Shown: positions 24,821 to 34,761, counted from the stretch's first letter. The stretch: 64,000 bases of DNA from Hyunsoonleella flava (GCF_004310325.1 NZ_SIRT01000001.1:1-64000), one strand, 5' to 3'. Numbers and translations are program-made. Notes: generated from the sequence alone by a model not told the origin.

Positions 24821-25522
24821 ATGAAAACCGCTTTTATCTTTATTCTATGCATTGCTGCTAGTATTAGGCTTTGTGCTCAAGCTGTTGTTCCTGATGGCTA
24901 TAAATTAGTCTATTCTCAAGATTTTGAATCTGCAGAAGCGATTAATGATTTTGAAATGACAGATGGTAATGTGTGGAGAATATCACAAGGAGATAGCGGT
25001 AAGTGCATGGAACTTTTTGAGCAAAGCAATTATAAGCCAGAAGTAAGATCCCCATTCAACATTGCGCTAATTAAAGCAGTATTAGTTGGAGATTTTATTT
25101 TTGAAATCAGGCTGAATCAAAATGGGAGAGAGTACGGACATCGGGATTTATGCCTGATGTTTGGGATTAATAACGCTTCCAACTTTTATTATACCCATAT
25201 CGCAACAAAAGCGGATCAATACGCCAATTCTATTTTCATTGTGAATGATAAACCACGTAAAAGTATAGCTTCAGAAAGGACCGAAGGCACTAATTGGGGC
25301 ACAAAAGATGACTGGCATACCGTAAGAGTTGTTAGAAAGGTTGAAGAAGGACTTATTGAAATTTATTTTGATGATATGAGTAAACCCATAATGAAAGCCA
25401 CAGACACACATTTTACATCTGGATATTTAGGGTTTGGCTCATTTGATGATACCGGTAAGTTTGATGATATTAAAGTTTGGGCTCCAAAGCTTATTGAGAA
25501 GAAAAGTGGTATTTTCAATTAG
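24821..25522 (+). CDS. Secreted DUF1080/LamG-like beta-sandwich protein
   Basis: 233 aa. Signal peptide (FIFILCIAASIRLCAQA), then a concanavalin-like jelly-roll: GYKLVYSQDFESAEAINDF, GRISQ-type strands, YGHRDLCLMFGINNASNFYY, WHTVRVVRKVEEGLIEIYFD and SGYLGFGSFDDTGKFDDIKV. This pattern resembles DUF1080 (3-keto-disaccharide hydrolase) and LamG domains, which bind or cleave carbohydrate. Catalytic residues could not be assigned. 2 bp separate it from the next gene, and a sulfatase follows, hinting at a glycan-related cluster. Confidence 0.75.
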   Translation: MKTAFIFILCIAASIRLCAQAVVPDGYKLVYSQDFESAEAINDFEMTDGNVWRISQGDSGKCMELFEQSNYKPEVRSPFNIALIKAVLVGDFIFEIRLNQNGREYGHRDLCLMFGINNASNFYYTHIATKADQYANSIFIVNDKPRKSIASERTEGTNWGTKDDWHTVRVVRKVEEGLIEIYFDDMSKPIMKATDTHFTSGYLGFGSFDDTGKFDDIKVWAPKLIEKKSGIFN

Positions 25523-25524
25523 TA

Positions 25525-26328
25525 ATGAAACGTAAAGAATTATTTGAGTTTGAGGATTTTAATTGGTTTCCGTCAACTATTAGAACAGGGATGACCAACC
25601 TTATTTTGGTGTTGCATAAAATGATGGGAACAACCGAAGTGTTATCAAAACTCATTATCGATTTACGACAGAAAGCTCATTTTGATACTGTTGTAGATTT
25701 GGGATCAGGCTCTGGAGGCCCTATGCCCGATGTGGTTAAACATGTCAACACCATCACACCAAATGATAAATTACGATTAATTTTAACCGACTTGCATCCA
25801 AATTCAAAATTGGTAAAAACCATTAACTCAAATTCCAATACATCCATCCGTTACCATGAAACACCCGTAAACGCCACAAATTTAGCCAAAGCACCAAAAG
25901 GCCTAAAAACCATGATTGCCAGTTTTCATCATATGAATCCTATAGTGGCAAAAAATATTTTACAATCAGCCTCAGAAAACAAAGTCCCAATTTTAATTTT
26001 CGAAATAGCGAAAAACAATATCCCGTTTTTAGTATGGATACTGCTGCTTCCTATTTCATTAAGTATTCTAATTGTTATGTCTCTATTGATGACACTATTT
26101 GTTAAGCAATTATCATTATCCCAAATTATTTTTACCTATATTATTCCGATCATTCCAATAGCTTATGCTTGGGACGGACAAGCATCCTTAATGCGTACTT
26201 ATACTTTTGAAGATATTGAAACTTTAATTGAAGAATTAGAATCTCATTATTATGATTGGGAAATTAGTGATGCAAAAAAGGAGAATGGTAAAAAGCTAGG
26301 GTATTATGTTATGGGATATCCCAAATGA
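25525..26328 (+). CDS. Class I SAM-methyltransferase-like protein with two membrane helices
   Basis: 267 aa. A Rossmann-type motif VVDLGSGSGGPMPDVV near residues 56-71, followed by LILTDLHPNSKLVK, resembles motifs I and II of class I methyltransferases. The middle carries two hydrophobic helices near 172-196 and 204-222, which is unusual for such enzymes. The C-terminal part (TYTFEDIETLIEELESHYYD) may be the substrate cap. No methyl acceptor can be deduced; lipid or membrane-bound substrates are plausible. Co-transcribed with the DUF1080-like gene. Confidence 0.65.
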   Translation: MKRKELFEFEDFNWFPSTIRTGMTNLILVLHKMMGTTEVLSKLIIDLRQKAHFDTVVDLGSGSGGPMPDVVKHVNTITPNDKLRLILTDLHPNSKLVKTINSNSNTSIRYHETPVNATNLAKAPKGLKTMIASFHHMNPIVAKNILQSASENKVPILIFEIAKNNIPFLVWILLLPISLSILIVMSLLMTLFVKQLSLSQIIFTYIIPIIPIAYAWDGQASLMRTYTFEDIETLIEELESHYYDWEISDAKKENGKKLGYYVMGYPK

Positions 26329-26376
26329 TTCAAAAGGTAATATCGAAGCTTAAATAACTACAAATTAATACTAAAG

Positions 26377-27762
26377 ATGAAAATGAATAAGTTTTTTGGA
26401 GTTATTACTTTAACGGCAGTTTTATTTAGTTGTGTTTCTGATAAAAAGATTAAAACCGCAAAAAATACCCCTAACATCGTTTTTATATTCACAGACGATT
26501 TGGGTTATGGCGATTTAGGTTGCTTTGGAGCTGAAGATATTGCCACACCAAATATTGATGGTATTGCTAAAGCAGGTATAAAATTTACCGATTTTTATTC
26601 AGCATCACCAATTTGTAGTCCTTCTAGAGCAGGATTAATGACGGGCAGAATGCCACAACGCATGGGCATCAATGGTGTGTTTTTTCCTGACAGTTACACA
26701 GGAATGTCTCCCTCTGAAATCACTATTGCAGAACTTTTAAAAACCAAAGGCTACAAAACGGGTATAGTAGGTAAATGGCATTTGGGACATCGGGAAAAAT
26801 ATTTACCATTACAACAAGGTTTTGATAGTTATTTTGGTATTCCGTACAGTAATGACATGACCAGCGTGGTGTATATGCGAGACAATGAAGTGGAAAGCTA
26901 TAAAGTTGATCAACGTTATACAACGCAAACTTATACTAAGGAAGCCTTAGGTTTTATTGAGAACAACAAAGAACAACCTTTTTTTCTATATGTTGCTCAT
27001 AATATGCCGCATGTACCTATTTATGCCTCGCCAGAATTTGAGGGCAAGTCAAAACGAGGGTTATATGGGGATGTGATTGAAGAAATTGATTGGAGTGTTG
27101 GACAGATTGTCAACAAACTTGAAACCTCTGGATTGCTTGATAATACCTTAATTGTGTTTTCAAGTGATAATGGACCTTGGTTGGCAATGAGGGACCATGG
27201 TGGTTCCGCAGGACATTTAAGAGAAGGTAAGCAATATACTTTTGAAGGTGGTATGCGCGTACCAACGGTAGCCATGTGGAAAGGCAAGATAAAACCAAAT
27301 ACTGTGGCTACAGAAATGGCTAGTCAGATGGATTGGTTTCCCACATTTGCAAAAATCACTGGCGCGGAAATACCACAGGAGACAGCAATAGATGGCGAAG
27401 ACATTTCCAAGGTTTTATTTAACACGGGCAAACGAAAATCTGATGATTATTTGTTTTTTGATAATGCTAAATTAGAAGCTTACAGGCGAGGCGATTGGAA
27501 AGTTAAATTGCCTTATAAAGGGTATAAAGGAAGCAGAGGAAAAAAAGCCGTTGCGAAGCACGATACCTTATTGTTTAATATAAAAAACGATCCAGGCGAA
27601 ACTAATAATTTATATGAAACAAATAAGGGGCTAGCCAGAACACTTATCAAAGAAATGTATGCTAAAACGGGTAGTTTAGGTGAGTTACCACCATCATTAA
27701 TTATTAGGGGTGGACGAGATGATAGTCATTTTAGGTATTTGTATGATTCTTTAGGGAAATAA
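26377..27762 (+). CDS. Sulfatase (arylsulfatase family), lipoprotein
   Basis: 461 aa. Lipobox near residue 19 (TAVLFSC). Metal-binding DD pair in IFTDDLGYGDLG (residues 37-48) and the sulfatase signature CSPSRAGLMTGR at 80-91, where C80 is the residue converted to formylglycine by an FGE or anaerobic maturase (neither is in the window). HLGHREKYLPLQQGFDSYFG and FSSDNGPWLAMRDHGGSAG are further family blocks. It removes sulfate esters from sulfated algal or host glycans in the envelope. Substrate unknown. Confidence 0.92.
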   Translation: MKMNKFFGVITLTAVLFSCVSDKKIKTAKNTPNIVFIFTDDLGYGDLGCFGAEDIATPNIDGIAKAGIKFTDFYSASPICSPSRAGLMTGRMPQRMGINGVFFPDSYTGMSPSEITIAELLKTKGYKTGIVGKWHLGHREKYLPLQQGFDSYFGIPYSNDMTSVVYMRDNEVESYKVDQRYTTQTYTKEALGFIENNKEQPFFLYVAHNMPHVPIYASPEFEGKSKRGLYGDVIEEIDWSVGQIVNKLETSGLLDNTLIVFSSDNGPWLAMRDHGGSAGHLREGKQYTFEGGMRVPTVAMWKGKIKPNTVATEMASQMDWFPTFAKITGAEIPQETAIDGEDISKVLFNTGKRKSDDYLFFDNAKLEAYRRGDWKVKLPYKGYKGSRGKKAVAKHDTLLFNIKNDPGETNNLYETNKGLARTLIKEMYAKTGSLGELPPSLIIRGGRDDSHFRYLYDSLGK

Positions 27763-27775
27763 TTTCAAAACTGTC

Positions 27776-27795
27776 ATTCCTGTGTAGGCAGGAAT
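27776..27795. repeat. Short palindromic repeat ATTCCTG..CAGGAAT, copy 1
   Basis: ATTCCTG-TGTAGG-CAGGAAT with matching arms of seven bases. A second copy lies at 59539-59558. It sits between the convergent sulfatase and helicase genes and may work as a bidirectional terminator. Confidence 0.6.
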
Positions 27796-27808
27796 CCACA
27801 ACCAATAA

Positions 27809-29170
27809 CTACTTCCTCTTATTCCTCTTATTCCTCTTGTTATAATTTTTATCTCCCCGCGTTTTAGGTTTCTTATACTTTTTAGCAATTTCTCTGCGAT
27901 AAGAACCACCTAAATTTTCCTTCTGATTTTTAGCTTTCTTTTCATGGAAAGCAGGTCCGGGAATATCATCATCTCTTCGTTTTGCAGGATTGTTACGTTC
28001 CTTAATTTGCGGACGCTCTTCAGGTATTAATTCTGTAGAAACTTCAACAACATCTGGTAGTTCCAAAACAGGAATTTCCATGGACATTAAACGTTCAATA
28101 TTTTCAATAGCGTCTTGTTCTTTTTCGGTTGAAAACACGAGAGCTTCCCCTTTGCGTTCTGCTCGTCCCGTTCTACCAATACGATGCATGTAATTTTCAG
28201 GATATTGTGGCGTGTCAAAATTAATGACATGACTTACATTATCAATATCCAATCCACGTGCCATCACATCTGTGGCAATCAAAATACGATTGTAACCTTC
28301 TCTAAACTGTTCAATACTTCGTAATCGGTAATTCTGGGTTTTATTGGAATGAATGACGCAGAGTTCTTCTTTAAAGTGCTCATCCAACTTTTCAAATAAT
28401 CGGTCTGCCATTCGTTTATAAGCTACAAAAACCAATACTTTATTAAAGCGTTCTTCGTCTTGTAACAGATGCACTAATAGATTCACTTTTGTGTAAAAAT
28501 TAGGGACACTATACCGATGCTGAGAAATATTATCTAGGGGTGTTCCAGAAACAGCAATGGAAATGCGCTCTGGGTTTCTAAAGAAATCAGTAATAAGATG
28601 ATCAACATCTTGTGTCATAGTAGCCGAAAACATGATGTTCTGTCTGCGTTCAGGAAGAATATCAAAAATATTTATAAGTTGGTGTCTAAATCCTAAATCC
28701 AGCATCACATCTACTTCATCTATCACTAATTTTTGAATGGATTTTAATTGTAATGCGCGACTCACGGCCAAATCATACAAACGCCCGGGAGTTGCCACAA
28801 TAATATCTAAACCTTGAGCTACTGCCTGTTTTTGAGTATTGATATTAGTGCCACCATAAACGCCTAATACACGATTATTGATATATTTTGATAGCTTTTC
28901 AATTTCTTCAACCACCTGTACCACCAATTCCCGTGTGGGCACTAAAACCAAAACTCGCGGATTATCCTGCTTCGAAAATTTTAAATTCCGAAGAATAGGC
29001 AACATATAAGCAAAAGTTTTACCTGTTCCTGTTTGCGCAATGCCCACAACATCTCTACCCGAGGCTACAACACTAAAAGCCTCGGCCTGAATAGGCGTAG
29101 GCGTGGTAAAACCTAAATCATCTAAAGCGTTGTATAATGGCGTGTTTAAGTTGAGGTCTTGAAACGTCAT
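27809..29170 (-). CDS. DEAD-box-family RNA helicase (RhlE-like) with DEVD motif II
   Basis: 453 aa. Q-motif and motif I (AQTGTGKTFAYMLPIL near 48-63), TPGRL, motif II written as DEVD (VIDEVDVMLDLGF) instead of DEAD, SATMT, and HRIGRTGRAERKG. The C-terminal 70 residues are basic and low complexity (KKAKNQKE, NYNKRNKRNKRK), an RNA-binding tail. It probably remodels rRNA or mRNA. A TACCTTTG -7 element lies 20 bp upstream of the start. It is distinct from the 585-aa helicase upstream, which has a DbpA domain. Confidence 0.9.
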   Translation of the reverse strand: MTFQDLNLNTPLYNALDDLGFTTPTPIQAEAFSVVASGRDVVGIAQTGTGKTFAYMLPILRNLKFSKQDNPRVLVLVPTRELVVQVVEEIEKLSKYINNRVLGVYGGTNINTQKQAVAQGLDIIVATPGRLYDLAVSRALQLKSIQKLVIDEVDVMLDLGFRHQLINIFDILPERRQNIMFSATMTQDVDHLITDFFRNPERISIAVSGTPLDNISQHRYSVPNFYTKVNLLVHLLQDEERFNKVLVFVAYKRMADRLFEKLDEHFKEELCVIHSNKTQNYRLRSIEQFREGYNRILIATDVMARGLDIDNVSHVINFDTPQYPENYMHRIGRTGRAERKGEALVFSTEKEQDAIENIERLMSMEIPVLELPDVVEVSTELIPEERPQIKERNNPAKRRDDDIPGPAFHEKKAKNQKENLGGSYRREIAKKYKKPKTRGDKNYNKRNKRNKRK

Positions 29171-29189
29171 GAAATCTTGTAATATATGG

Positions 29190-29197
29190 CAAAGGTA
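29190..29197 (-). promoter_or_regulatory. -7 promoter element for the RhlE-like helicase
   Basis: Minus strand TACCTTTG fits TAnnTTTG, 19 bases from the start codon, so the leader would be very short. Confidence 0.5.
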
Positions 29198-29324
29198 TAG
29201 TATTAAACGTTCTTATCACCATATAACTTTTGAATTGTTTGCGTTGGGAATAGTTACCGAATGCGCATTATAGACTTTTTTTACACATTTAAATTTCGGT
29301 AATTTGCACCCAATCTTTTTTCTA

Positions 29325-30626
29325 TTGAGATCAACACAAATTCATATACTAAAAGATATTGCCAAATTTAAAAATCAGCTTCTGATTTGGGCACAGCAAT
29401 ATGATGATGTAGTTTGGTTAGATTCTAATAATTACGAACAGAAATTTACAAATTACGATGCTGTTTTAGCGGTAGATGCTTTTACCGGTATTCAAACCGA
29501 TTTTGTAGATGGTTTTGAAAAGCTAAAAGAATTTCAGACCAGTGTAAAAGATTGGGTTTTTGGTTATCTTACTTACGACTTGAAGAATGACACAGAAGCT
29601 TTAAAATCAAAAAATCATGACGGTTTAGACTTTCCAGATCTGTATTTCTTCCAACCAAAAAAAATATTTCTTTTAAAAGATGACACGGTTGAAATACACT
29701 ATTTAAATTGTGTTGATGATGAGCTAGAGGAGGATGTACGCTGTCTTCTAGAAAATAAAGAATGTTGCACTGACCATAAACAAAGCACTTGCGGAGACGT
29801 AAAAATAAAACTCAGAATCCATAAAGACGAATACTTCGGCAAAGTCAATAAAATACTGGAGCACATCCATCGTGGTGATATTTACGAAGTTAATTTTTGC
29901 CAAGAGTTTTATGCCGAAAACACTTGTATTCACCCATTAGAAACTTATCAAAATTTAAATAACATTTCAAATCCACCTTTTGCATCGTTTGTCAAACTTT
30001 ATGATAAATATGTGCTGTGTGCATCACCAGAACGTTACTTAAAAAAGGAAGCTGAAACGATTATTTCCCAGCCTATTAAAGGTACTTCCAAGAGATCAAA
30101 TAATCCAGAGGAAGATGCACAACTAAAAATGGCTCTAGCAAGCGATGAGAAGGAACGTAGCGAAAACATAATGATAGTAGATTTGGTGCGCAACGATTTA
30201 TCAAAAACCGCATTAAAAGGCAGTGTGAAGGTTGAGGAATTATGTAAGATTTATACTTTTGACCAAGTGCATCAAATGATTTCCACAGTCACTTCAAAGG
30301 TAAGTCCTGAAACGCATCCTGTAGACATTATCAAAACCACGTTCCCAATGGGCAGTATGACTGGGGCTCCAAAAATTTCGGCAATGCATATCATCGAGGA
30401 TTTAGAGGAAACAAAACGTGGTGTGTATTCTGGAGCTATTGGGTATTTTACACCAAATGGCGATTTCGATTTCAATGTCGTCATCCGTAGCATTTTGTAC
30501 AATGCCTCAAAACAGTACATCTCGTATTCCGTTGGTGGCGCTATTACCGCAAAAAGCGACCCGCTAAAAGAGTATGAGGAATGTTTAGTAAAGGCAAAAG
30601 CAATGCGCGAGGTTTTGGAGAATTAA
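29325..30626 (+). CDS. pabB: Aminodeoxychorismate synthase component I / chorismate-binding enzyme
   Basis: About 433 aa from the TTG at 29325 (then RSTQIHILKDIAKFKNQLL). A frame open to a TTG at 29304 exists, but it overlaps a promoter-like TAATTTG, so the later start is preferred. PIKGTSKR carries the lysine typical of PabB where TrpE has alanine. DEKERSENIMIVDLVRNDLS and PMGSMTGAPKISAMHIIEDL are the chorismate-enzyme signature. It forms 4-amino-4-deoxychorismate for folate with a PabA partner not present here. Its stop overlaps the stop of the convergent gene by 4 bp. Confidence 0.9.
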   Translation: MRSTQIHILKDIAKFKNQLLIWAQQYDDVVWLDSNNYEQKFTNYDAVLAVDAFTGIQTDFVDGFEKLKEFQTSVKDWVFGYLTYDLKNDTEALKSKNHDGLDFPDLYFFQPKKIFLLKDDTVEIHYLNCVDDELEEDVRCLLENKECCTDHKQSTCGDVKIKLRIHKDEYFGKVNKILEHIHRGDIYEVNFCQEFYAENTCIHPLETYQNLNNISNPPFASFVKLYDKYVLCASPERYLKKEAETIISQPIKGTSKRSNNPEEDAQLKMALASDEKERSENIMIVDLVRNDLSKTALKGSVKVEELCKIYTFDQVHQMISTVTSKVSPETHPVDIIKTTFPMGSMTGAPKISAMHIIEDLEETKRGVYSGAIGYFTPNGDFDFNVVIRSILYNASKQYISYSVGGAITAKSDPLKEYEECLVKAKAMREVLEN

Positions 30627-31315
30627 ATCAAGTGTTCCTTAAAATCTTCAATCGCCAATTCTAAAATGCGTTCCACACGTTTTACTTCAATATTTTTTAC
30701 TGTCGCTATATCTTCAAAACTTAACTTTCCGAAAACAAATAAATCCACGATGTCAGATACCCTAAGTGGCAACCACGTATAATATTTACCTAACAAGTGT
30801 TTGTTCCGTTTCGTTGAAATGTCTGATATTTCAAAAGCATTCTGTATTAAAGCATTATTATCATCATAAACAAAAACATGCTTGTCTTCTTGATCTTGGT
30901 GATATGAGATATCGCTTAGTTCGTCATGCATTATAAATTCAAAACCCTCATCAGCAGTAAATGCCTCATCCAAACCATCCAATTCGTCTTTTAAAATCTC
31001 GTCCGTACTCATCGTATTTTGATGAAACGCCTCATTTTTAAACAAATCATCCAAATCTGAATCTACTATCTTAAAAAGCTCAATTTTAATTTTAGCTGCA
31101 TTTGCATCCACATTATATCCCTGCTCATAAAACTTTGCTATCCCCTCGTCAATAATATCGTTAGATTTGTACATGTTTTTCGGGATAATCTTTGTGGATT
31201 CGGCAATATACAACCGATGTTTCACATAAGCTTGCAAGTGTTGCGTAGCCGAAATTACCTTTTTATCAAATGCAGTTCGCGTGGTTTTGTCGTTTAATTT
31301 ATCTATCGTACACAT
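30623..31315 (-). CDS. Acidic protein with a sigma-region-4-like C-terminus, unknown function
   Basis: 230 aa. The first 140 residues are helical and acidic with no recognised domain (DLDDLFKNEAFHQN, DELDGLDEAFTADEGFEF). The last 60 residues (WLPLRVSDIVDLFVFGKLSF and EDIATVKNIEVKRVERILEL) look like a helix-turn-helix of the sigma-70 region 4 type, but there is no region 2. It could be a degenerate or atypical sigma factor or a regulator. The divergent tilS gene is about 450 bp away across repeat copy D. Unassigned with confidence. Confidence 0.7.
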   Translation of the reverse strand: MCTIDKLNDKTTRTAFDKKVISATQHLQAYVKHRLYIAESTKIIPKNMYKSNDIIDEGIAKFYEQGYNVDANAAKIKIELFKIVDSDLDDLFKNEAFHQNTMSTDEILKDELDGLDEAFTADEGFEFIMHDELSDISYHQDQEDKHVFVYDDNNALIQNAFEISDISTKRNKHLLGKYYTWLPLRVSDIVDLFVFGKLSFEDIATVKNIEVKRVERILELAIEDFKEHLI

Positions 31316-31427
31316 GGCTCAATTATTTAAAATTCATAGTTTAAAGTTACAAAAACCGCAAAACGAGCTTATGATTTTTGTCATGCTAAAATCCATTAAA
31401 GATGCTTATATACATTAATCGAATTTT

Positions 31428-31604
31428 GGGCGCAACCCACCCTTCGAGTACCTCAGGGCTAGAGGGTCGGGCTTTACTCATAGGTTACTATTCGAATTTA
31501 ACGAATTCGTGAATAAAAGTATTTCACTAGTCGCTCCTCCTAAGGTTGGGAGCTCCAACATGGAGCCTGTGCTGAGCGCAGTCGAAGTATTCAATCCCTT
31601 ACGC
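31428..31604 (-). repeat. Modular intergenic repeat, copy D (long form)
   Basis: Minus strand GCGTAAGGGATTGAA, TACTTCGACTGCGCTCAGCA, CATGTTGGAGCTCC, GGAGCGACTAGTGAAA, a variable region with an AATTCG..CGAATT stem, AAAGCCCGACCC and GGGTTGCGCCC. A further TGAGCGCAGACGAAAT motif follows at 31681-31696. The divergent gap 31316-31765 contains nothing else recognised, and the open frame across it is not a gene. Confidence 0.82.
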
Positions 31605-31771
31605 ACCTATCTGCTAACATGGTTTTTAAAAACTCATATTATTCCAAATTTTATAAAGTCATTTATTACTTATGCTAGGTTGAGCGCAGACGAAATCTCT
31701 ATAAACTAAAAACATAAAAAACTTTGCACTTTAGCACCTTTACAAGAATAAAATAAAACTTAACTTTGAGC

Positions 31772-33085
31772 GTGCTAGAAATGTTCCAAAATCATATTGA
31801 AAAAAAACTCACTTTTCTTAAAAGAAGTAAAGTTGTAATTGCCATTTCAGGAGGTCTAGATAGTGTGGTATTAACACATTTATGTCATAAGTTAAGCTTA
31901 AATATCGCCCTAGCACATTGCAATTTTAATTTACGTGGGGATGAAAGTGATACCGATGAAAATTTTGTTGTAGAGCTAGCCGAAGATTTAAATTTAGAAG
32001 TATTTGCGCAACGTTTTGATACTGAAGCTTACGCTAAAGATAACAAACGGTCTATCCAAATGGCAGCACGCGAGTTGCGCTATAATTGGTTTGAAGAACT
32101 AGCAGAACAATTAAAATTTGATTACATCTTAACAGCACACCACGCCGATGATAATCTAGAAACGTTTTTAATCAACTTTACGCGTGGTACAGGGCTGGAA
32201 GGTTTAACCGGAATACCAGAAATTAATGGCAAATTTGTACGCCCATTATTGCCATTTTCAAGTAATGAGATTCAAGCTTATGCTACAAAAAATAATATCA
32301 AGTGGCGAGATGATAGTAGCAATGCATCAGTTAAATATCTACGCAATAAATTAAGGCACGAGGTAGTACCCATTCTCAAAGAAATTAATCCCAGTTTATT
32401 ACAAAGTTTTCAAACGACATTAGAAAATTTAAACGATACCGCAGATATTGTTGAGGAAAGCACAAACGCTGTATTAAAGCGTGCTATCGAAACCATGAAC
32501 GAGCATTTTATCACGTTTAAAATTTCAGAATTCAAAAAGGTAAATAATCCAAAGGCCTACATGTTTGAAGTCTTTAAAAGTTTTGGATTTACCGAATGGA
32601 ACGATATGGTAAATTTATTGGATGCAGAAACAGGTAAGCAAGTACTATCTAGCACACATCGGCTTATTAAAAACAGAGATCAGTTATTGTTAAGTCCGTT
32701 TAAAACTAAAGATGTAGTAAATGAAATTAGTATTTCAGAACACGAAACAAAAAAAGAAACTCCATTTGGTACATTATGTTTTGATGAAGCGGATGCTATT
32801 TCAAAATCTGAACAACATATAATTTACGTCGACAAGGATAAATTGAAGTTTCCATTAAAACTTAGAAAACGACAAGAAGGCGATATCTTTTATCCTTTAG
32901 GTATGAAAGGTAAAAAGAAGCTCAGCAAATATTTTAAAGACGAAAAATTATCCCTTTTAGATAAGGAAAACGCATGGCTATTATGTTCAGGAAATGTTAT
33001 TGTTTGGGTTGTTGGAAGAAGAGCAGATGAGCGCTTTAAAGTAACTAATGACACTAAGAAAATCTTGAAAATTCTGTTAGACTAA
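31772..33085 (+). CDS. tilS: tRNA(Ile)-lysidine synthase
   Basis: 437 aa from GTG at 31772 (then LEMFQNHIEKKLTFLKRSK), which fits the usual TilS N-terminus better than the TTG two codons earlier. The PP-loop ATP motif SGGLDSVVLTHL is at residues 27-38. HCNFNLRGDESD and HHADDNLETFLINFTRGTGL follow, and the C-terminal TilS substrate-binding domain (FPLKLRKRQEGDIFYPLGMK) closes the protein. It changes C34 of tRNA-Ile(CAU) to lysidine, so that AUA codons are read as isoleucine. Essential in most bacteria. Confidence 0.95.
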   Translation: MLEMFQNHIEKKLTFLKRSKVVIAISGGLDSVVLTHLCHKLSLNIALAHCNFNLRGDESDTDENFVVELAEDLNLEVFAQRFDTEAYAKDNKRSIQMAARELRYNWFEELAEQLKFDYILTAHHADDNLETFLINFTRGTGLEGLTGIPEINGKFVRPLLPFSSNEIQAYATKNNIKWRDDSSNASVKYLRNKLRHEVVPILKEINPSLLQSFQTTLENLNDTADIVEESTNAVLKRAIETMNEHFITFKISEFKKVNNPKAYMFEVFKSFGFTEWNDMVNLLDAETGKQVLSSTHRLIKNRDQLLLSPFKTKDVVNEISISEHETKKETPFGTLCFDEADAISKSEQHIIYVDKDKLKFPLKLRKRQEGDIFYPLGMKGKKKLSKYFKDEKLSLLDKENAWLLCSGNVIVWVVGRRADERFKVTNDTKKILKILLD

Positions 33086-33135
33086 TGCGTTATTCCATAC
33101 TTTATGAGGAGTCCATGTATTAGTAAAAAAACCAT

Positions 33136-34758
33136 ATGAAACTACAAGGCAATATAGTAGACATAGCGAACAAACGCATTTTCAAAGGAGAAATAACCAT
33201 TAAAGGTGGGAAGATAATAGCTATTGAAGAAAAACAGCATGATGTAGACCATTACATTTTGCCTGGTTTTATTGATGCCCATATTCACATAGAAAGCTCG
33301 ATGCTAGTACCATCAGAGTTCGCACGAATTGCAGTTAAACATGGTACAGTAGCTACAGTGTCAGATCCACATGAAATTGCTAATGTATTAGGTGTTGCAG
33401 GTGTAAAGTTTATGATTGAAAACGGAAAACAAGTACCGTTTAAATTCAATTTTGGCGCACCATCTTGTGTACCTGCTACCAATTTTGAATCTGCAGGAGC
33501 AATTATAGATTCTGAAGGTATTAAAAGCCTACTGGAAAACTCAGACATTAAGTATCTCGCAGAAATGATGAATTACCCAGGTGTAATCTTTGATGATGCC
33601 GAGGTGTTAAAAAAACTAGAATGGGCAAAACACTTTAATAAACCTGTTGATGGACATGCACCAGGTGTTAAAGGCGAAGATATTTCAAAATATATAAGTG
33701 CTGGAATTTCTACCGACCATGAATGTTTCACTTATGACGAAGCTTTAGAGAAACTTCAAAAAGGCATGAAAATTTTAATCCGTGAGGGGAGTGCTGCAAA
33801 AAATTTTGACGCTCTAATCGATTTATTGCCAGAGTATTTTGAACGCATGATGTTTTGTAGTGACGATAAACATCCAGACGATTTAATTCTAGGACATATC
33901 AATCAATTGTGTGCTAGAGCAATTTCAAAAGGTATCGATGTGTTTAAAGTGTTGCAAGCAGCATGTATTAATCCCGTAAAACACTACAATTTAGATGTTG
34001 GGCTTTTGCAAATTGGAGACGATGCAGATATTATAGTGGTAGAAGATTTAAACCATTTTAAAACGCTTAAAACCTATATTAACGGCGCATTGGTTTTTGA
34101 TGAAGGCGTTTCATTAATACAACCAATTATATTTAAAAATCTAAATAATTTTAATTGTAAAAAGAAAGACGTATCAGATTTTAAATTTGAATCATCTTCA
34201 AAACAAATCCGGGTTATTGAAGCTTTGGAAGGGCAGTTGGTAACCAATGAGTTAATTGCTGAAGCCACGGTTGAAAACGGCAATTTAGTATCGAACACAG
34301 AAAATGATATTTTAAAAATGACGGTAGTAAACCGCTATCAAAACCAAAAACCAGCCTTAGCATTTATTAAAAATTTCGGATTAAAAGAAGGTGCCATCGC
34401 TTCTTCCGTTGGTCATGATTCCCATAATATAATTGCGGTTGGTGTTTCAGATGAAGCCATCTGTAAAGCAGTAAATTTGATTATTGAAAATAAAGGTGGT
34501 ATTTGTGCAGTTTCTGGTTCAAAAGAAAAAATAATACCGCTTCCAGTAGCAGGAATAATGAGTGATAAGGATGCTGAGACTATTGGGCGTCAATATGCCG
34601 AATTGGACACTATGGCGAAAGCCTTGGGTTGCACCTTAAATGCACCTTACATGACATTGTCGTTTATGGCATTGTTGGTAATTCCCTCCTTGAAATTAAG
34701 TGATAAAGGACTGTTTGATGGTTCTAAATTTCAATTTGCAAATCTTGAAGTTAAGTAA
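33136..34758 (+). CDS. ade: Adenine deaminase
   Basis: 540 aa, amidohydrolase fold. [20 protein letters not shown] near residues 44-63 carries the metal-binding Hx[11 protein letters not shown] follows, [13 protein letters not shown] and [13 protein letters not shown] hold further ligands, and [18 protein letters not shown] the active-site aspartate. [20 protein letters not shown] belongs to the C-terminal adenine-deaminase domain. It turns adenine into hypoxanthine and ammonia in purine salvage. 50 bp follow tilS, so co-transcription is possible. Confidence 0.96.
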   Translation: MKLQGNIVDIANKRIFKGEITIKGGKIIAIEEKQHDVDHYILPGFIDAHIHIESSMLVPSEFARIAVKHGTVATVSDPHEIANVLGVAGVKFMIENGKQVPFKFNFGAPSCVPATNFESAGAIIDSEGIKSLLENSDIKYLAEMMNYPGVIFDDAEVLKKLEWAKHFNKPVDGHAPGVKGEDISKYISAGISTDHECFTYDEALEKLQKGMKILIREGSAAKNFDALIDLLPEYFERMMFCSDDKHPDDLILGHINQLCARAISKGIDVFKVLQAACINPVKHYNLDVGLLQIGDDADIIVVEDLNHFKTLKTYINGALVFDEGVSLIQPIIFKNLNNFNCKKKDVSDFKFESSSKQIRVIEALEGQLVTNELIAEATVENGNLVSNTENDILKMTVVNRYQNQKPALAFIKNFGLKEGAIASSVGHDSHNIIAVGVSDEAICKAVNLIIENKGGICAVSGSKEKIIPLPVAGIMSDKDAETIGRQYAELDTMAKALGCTLNAPYMTLSFMALLVIPSLKLSDKGLFDGSKFQFANLEVK

Positions 34759-34761
34759 CGT

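Noticed and set aside
31509-31709. Open frame in repeat copy D
   Set aside because: It consists of repeat sequence and has no independent coding evidence.
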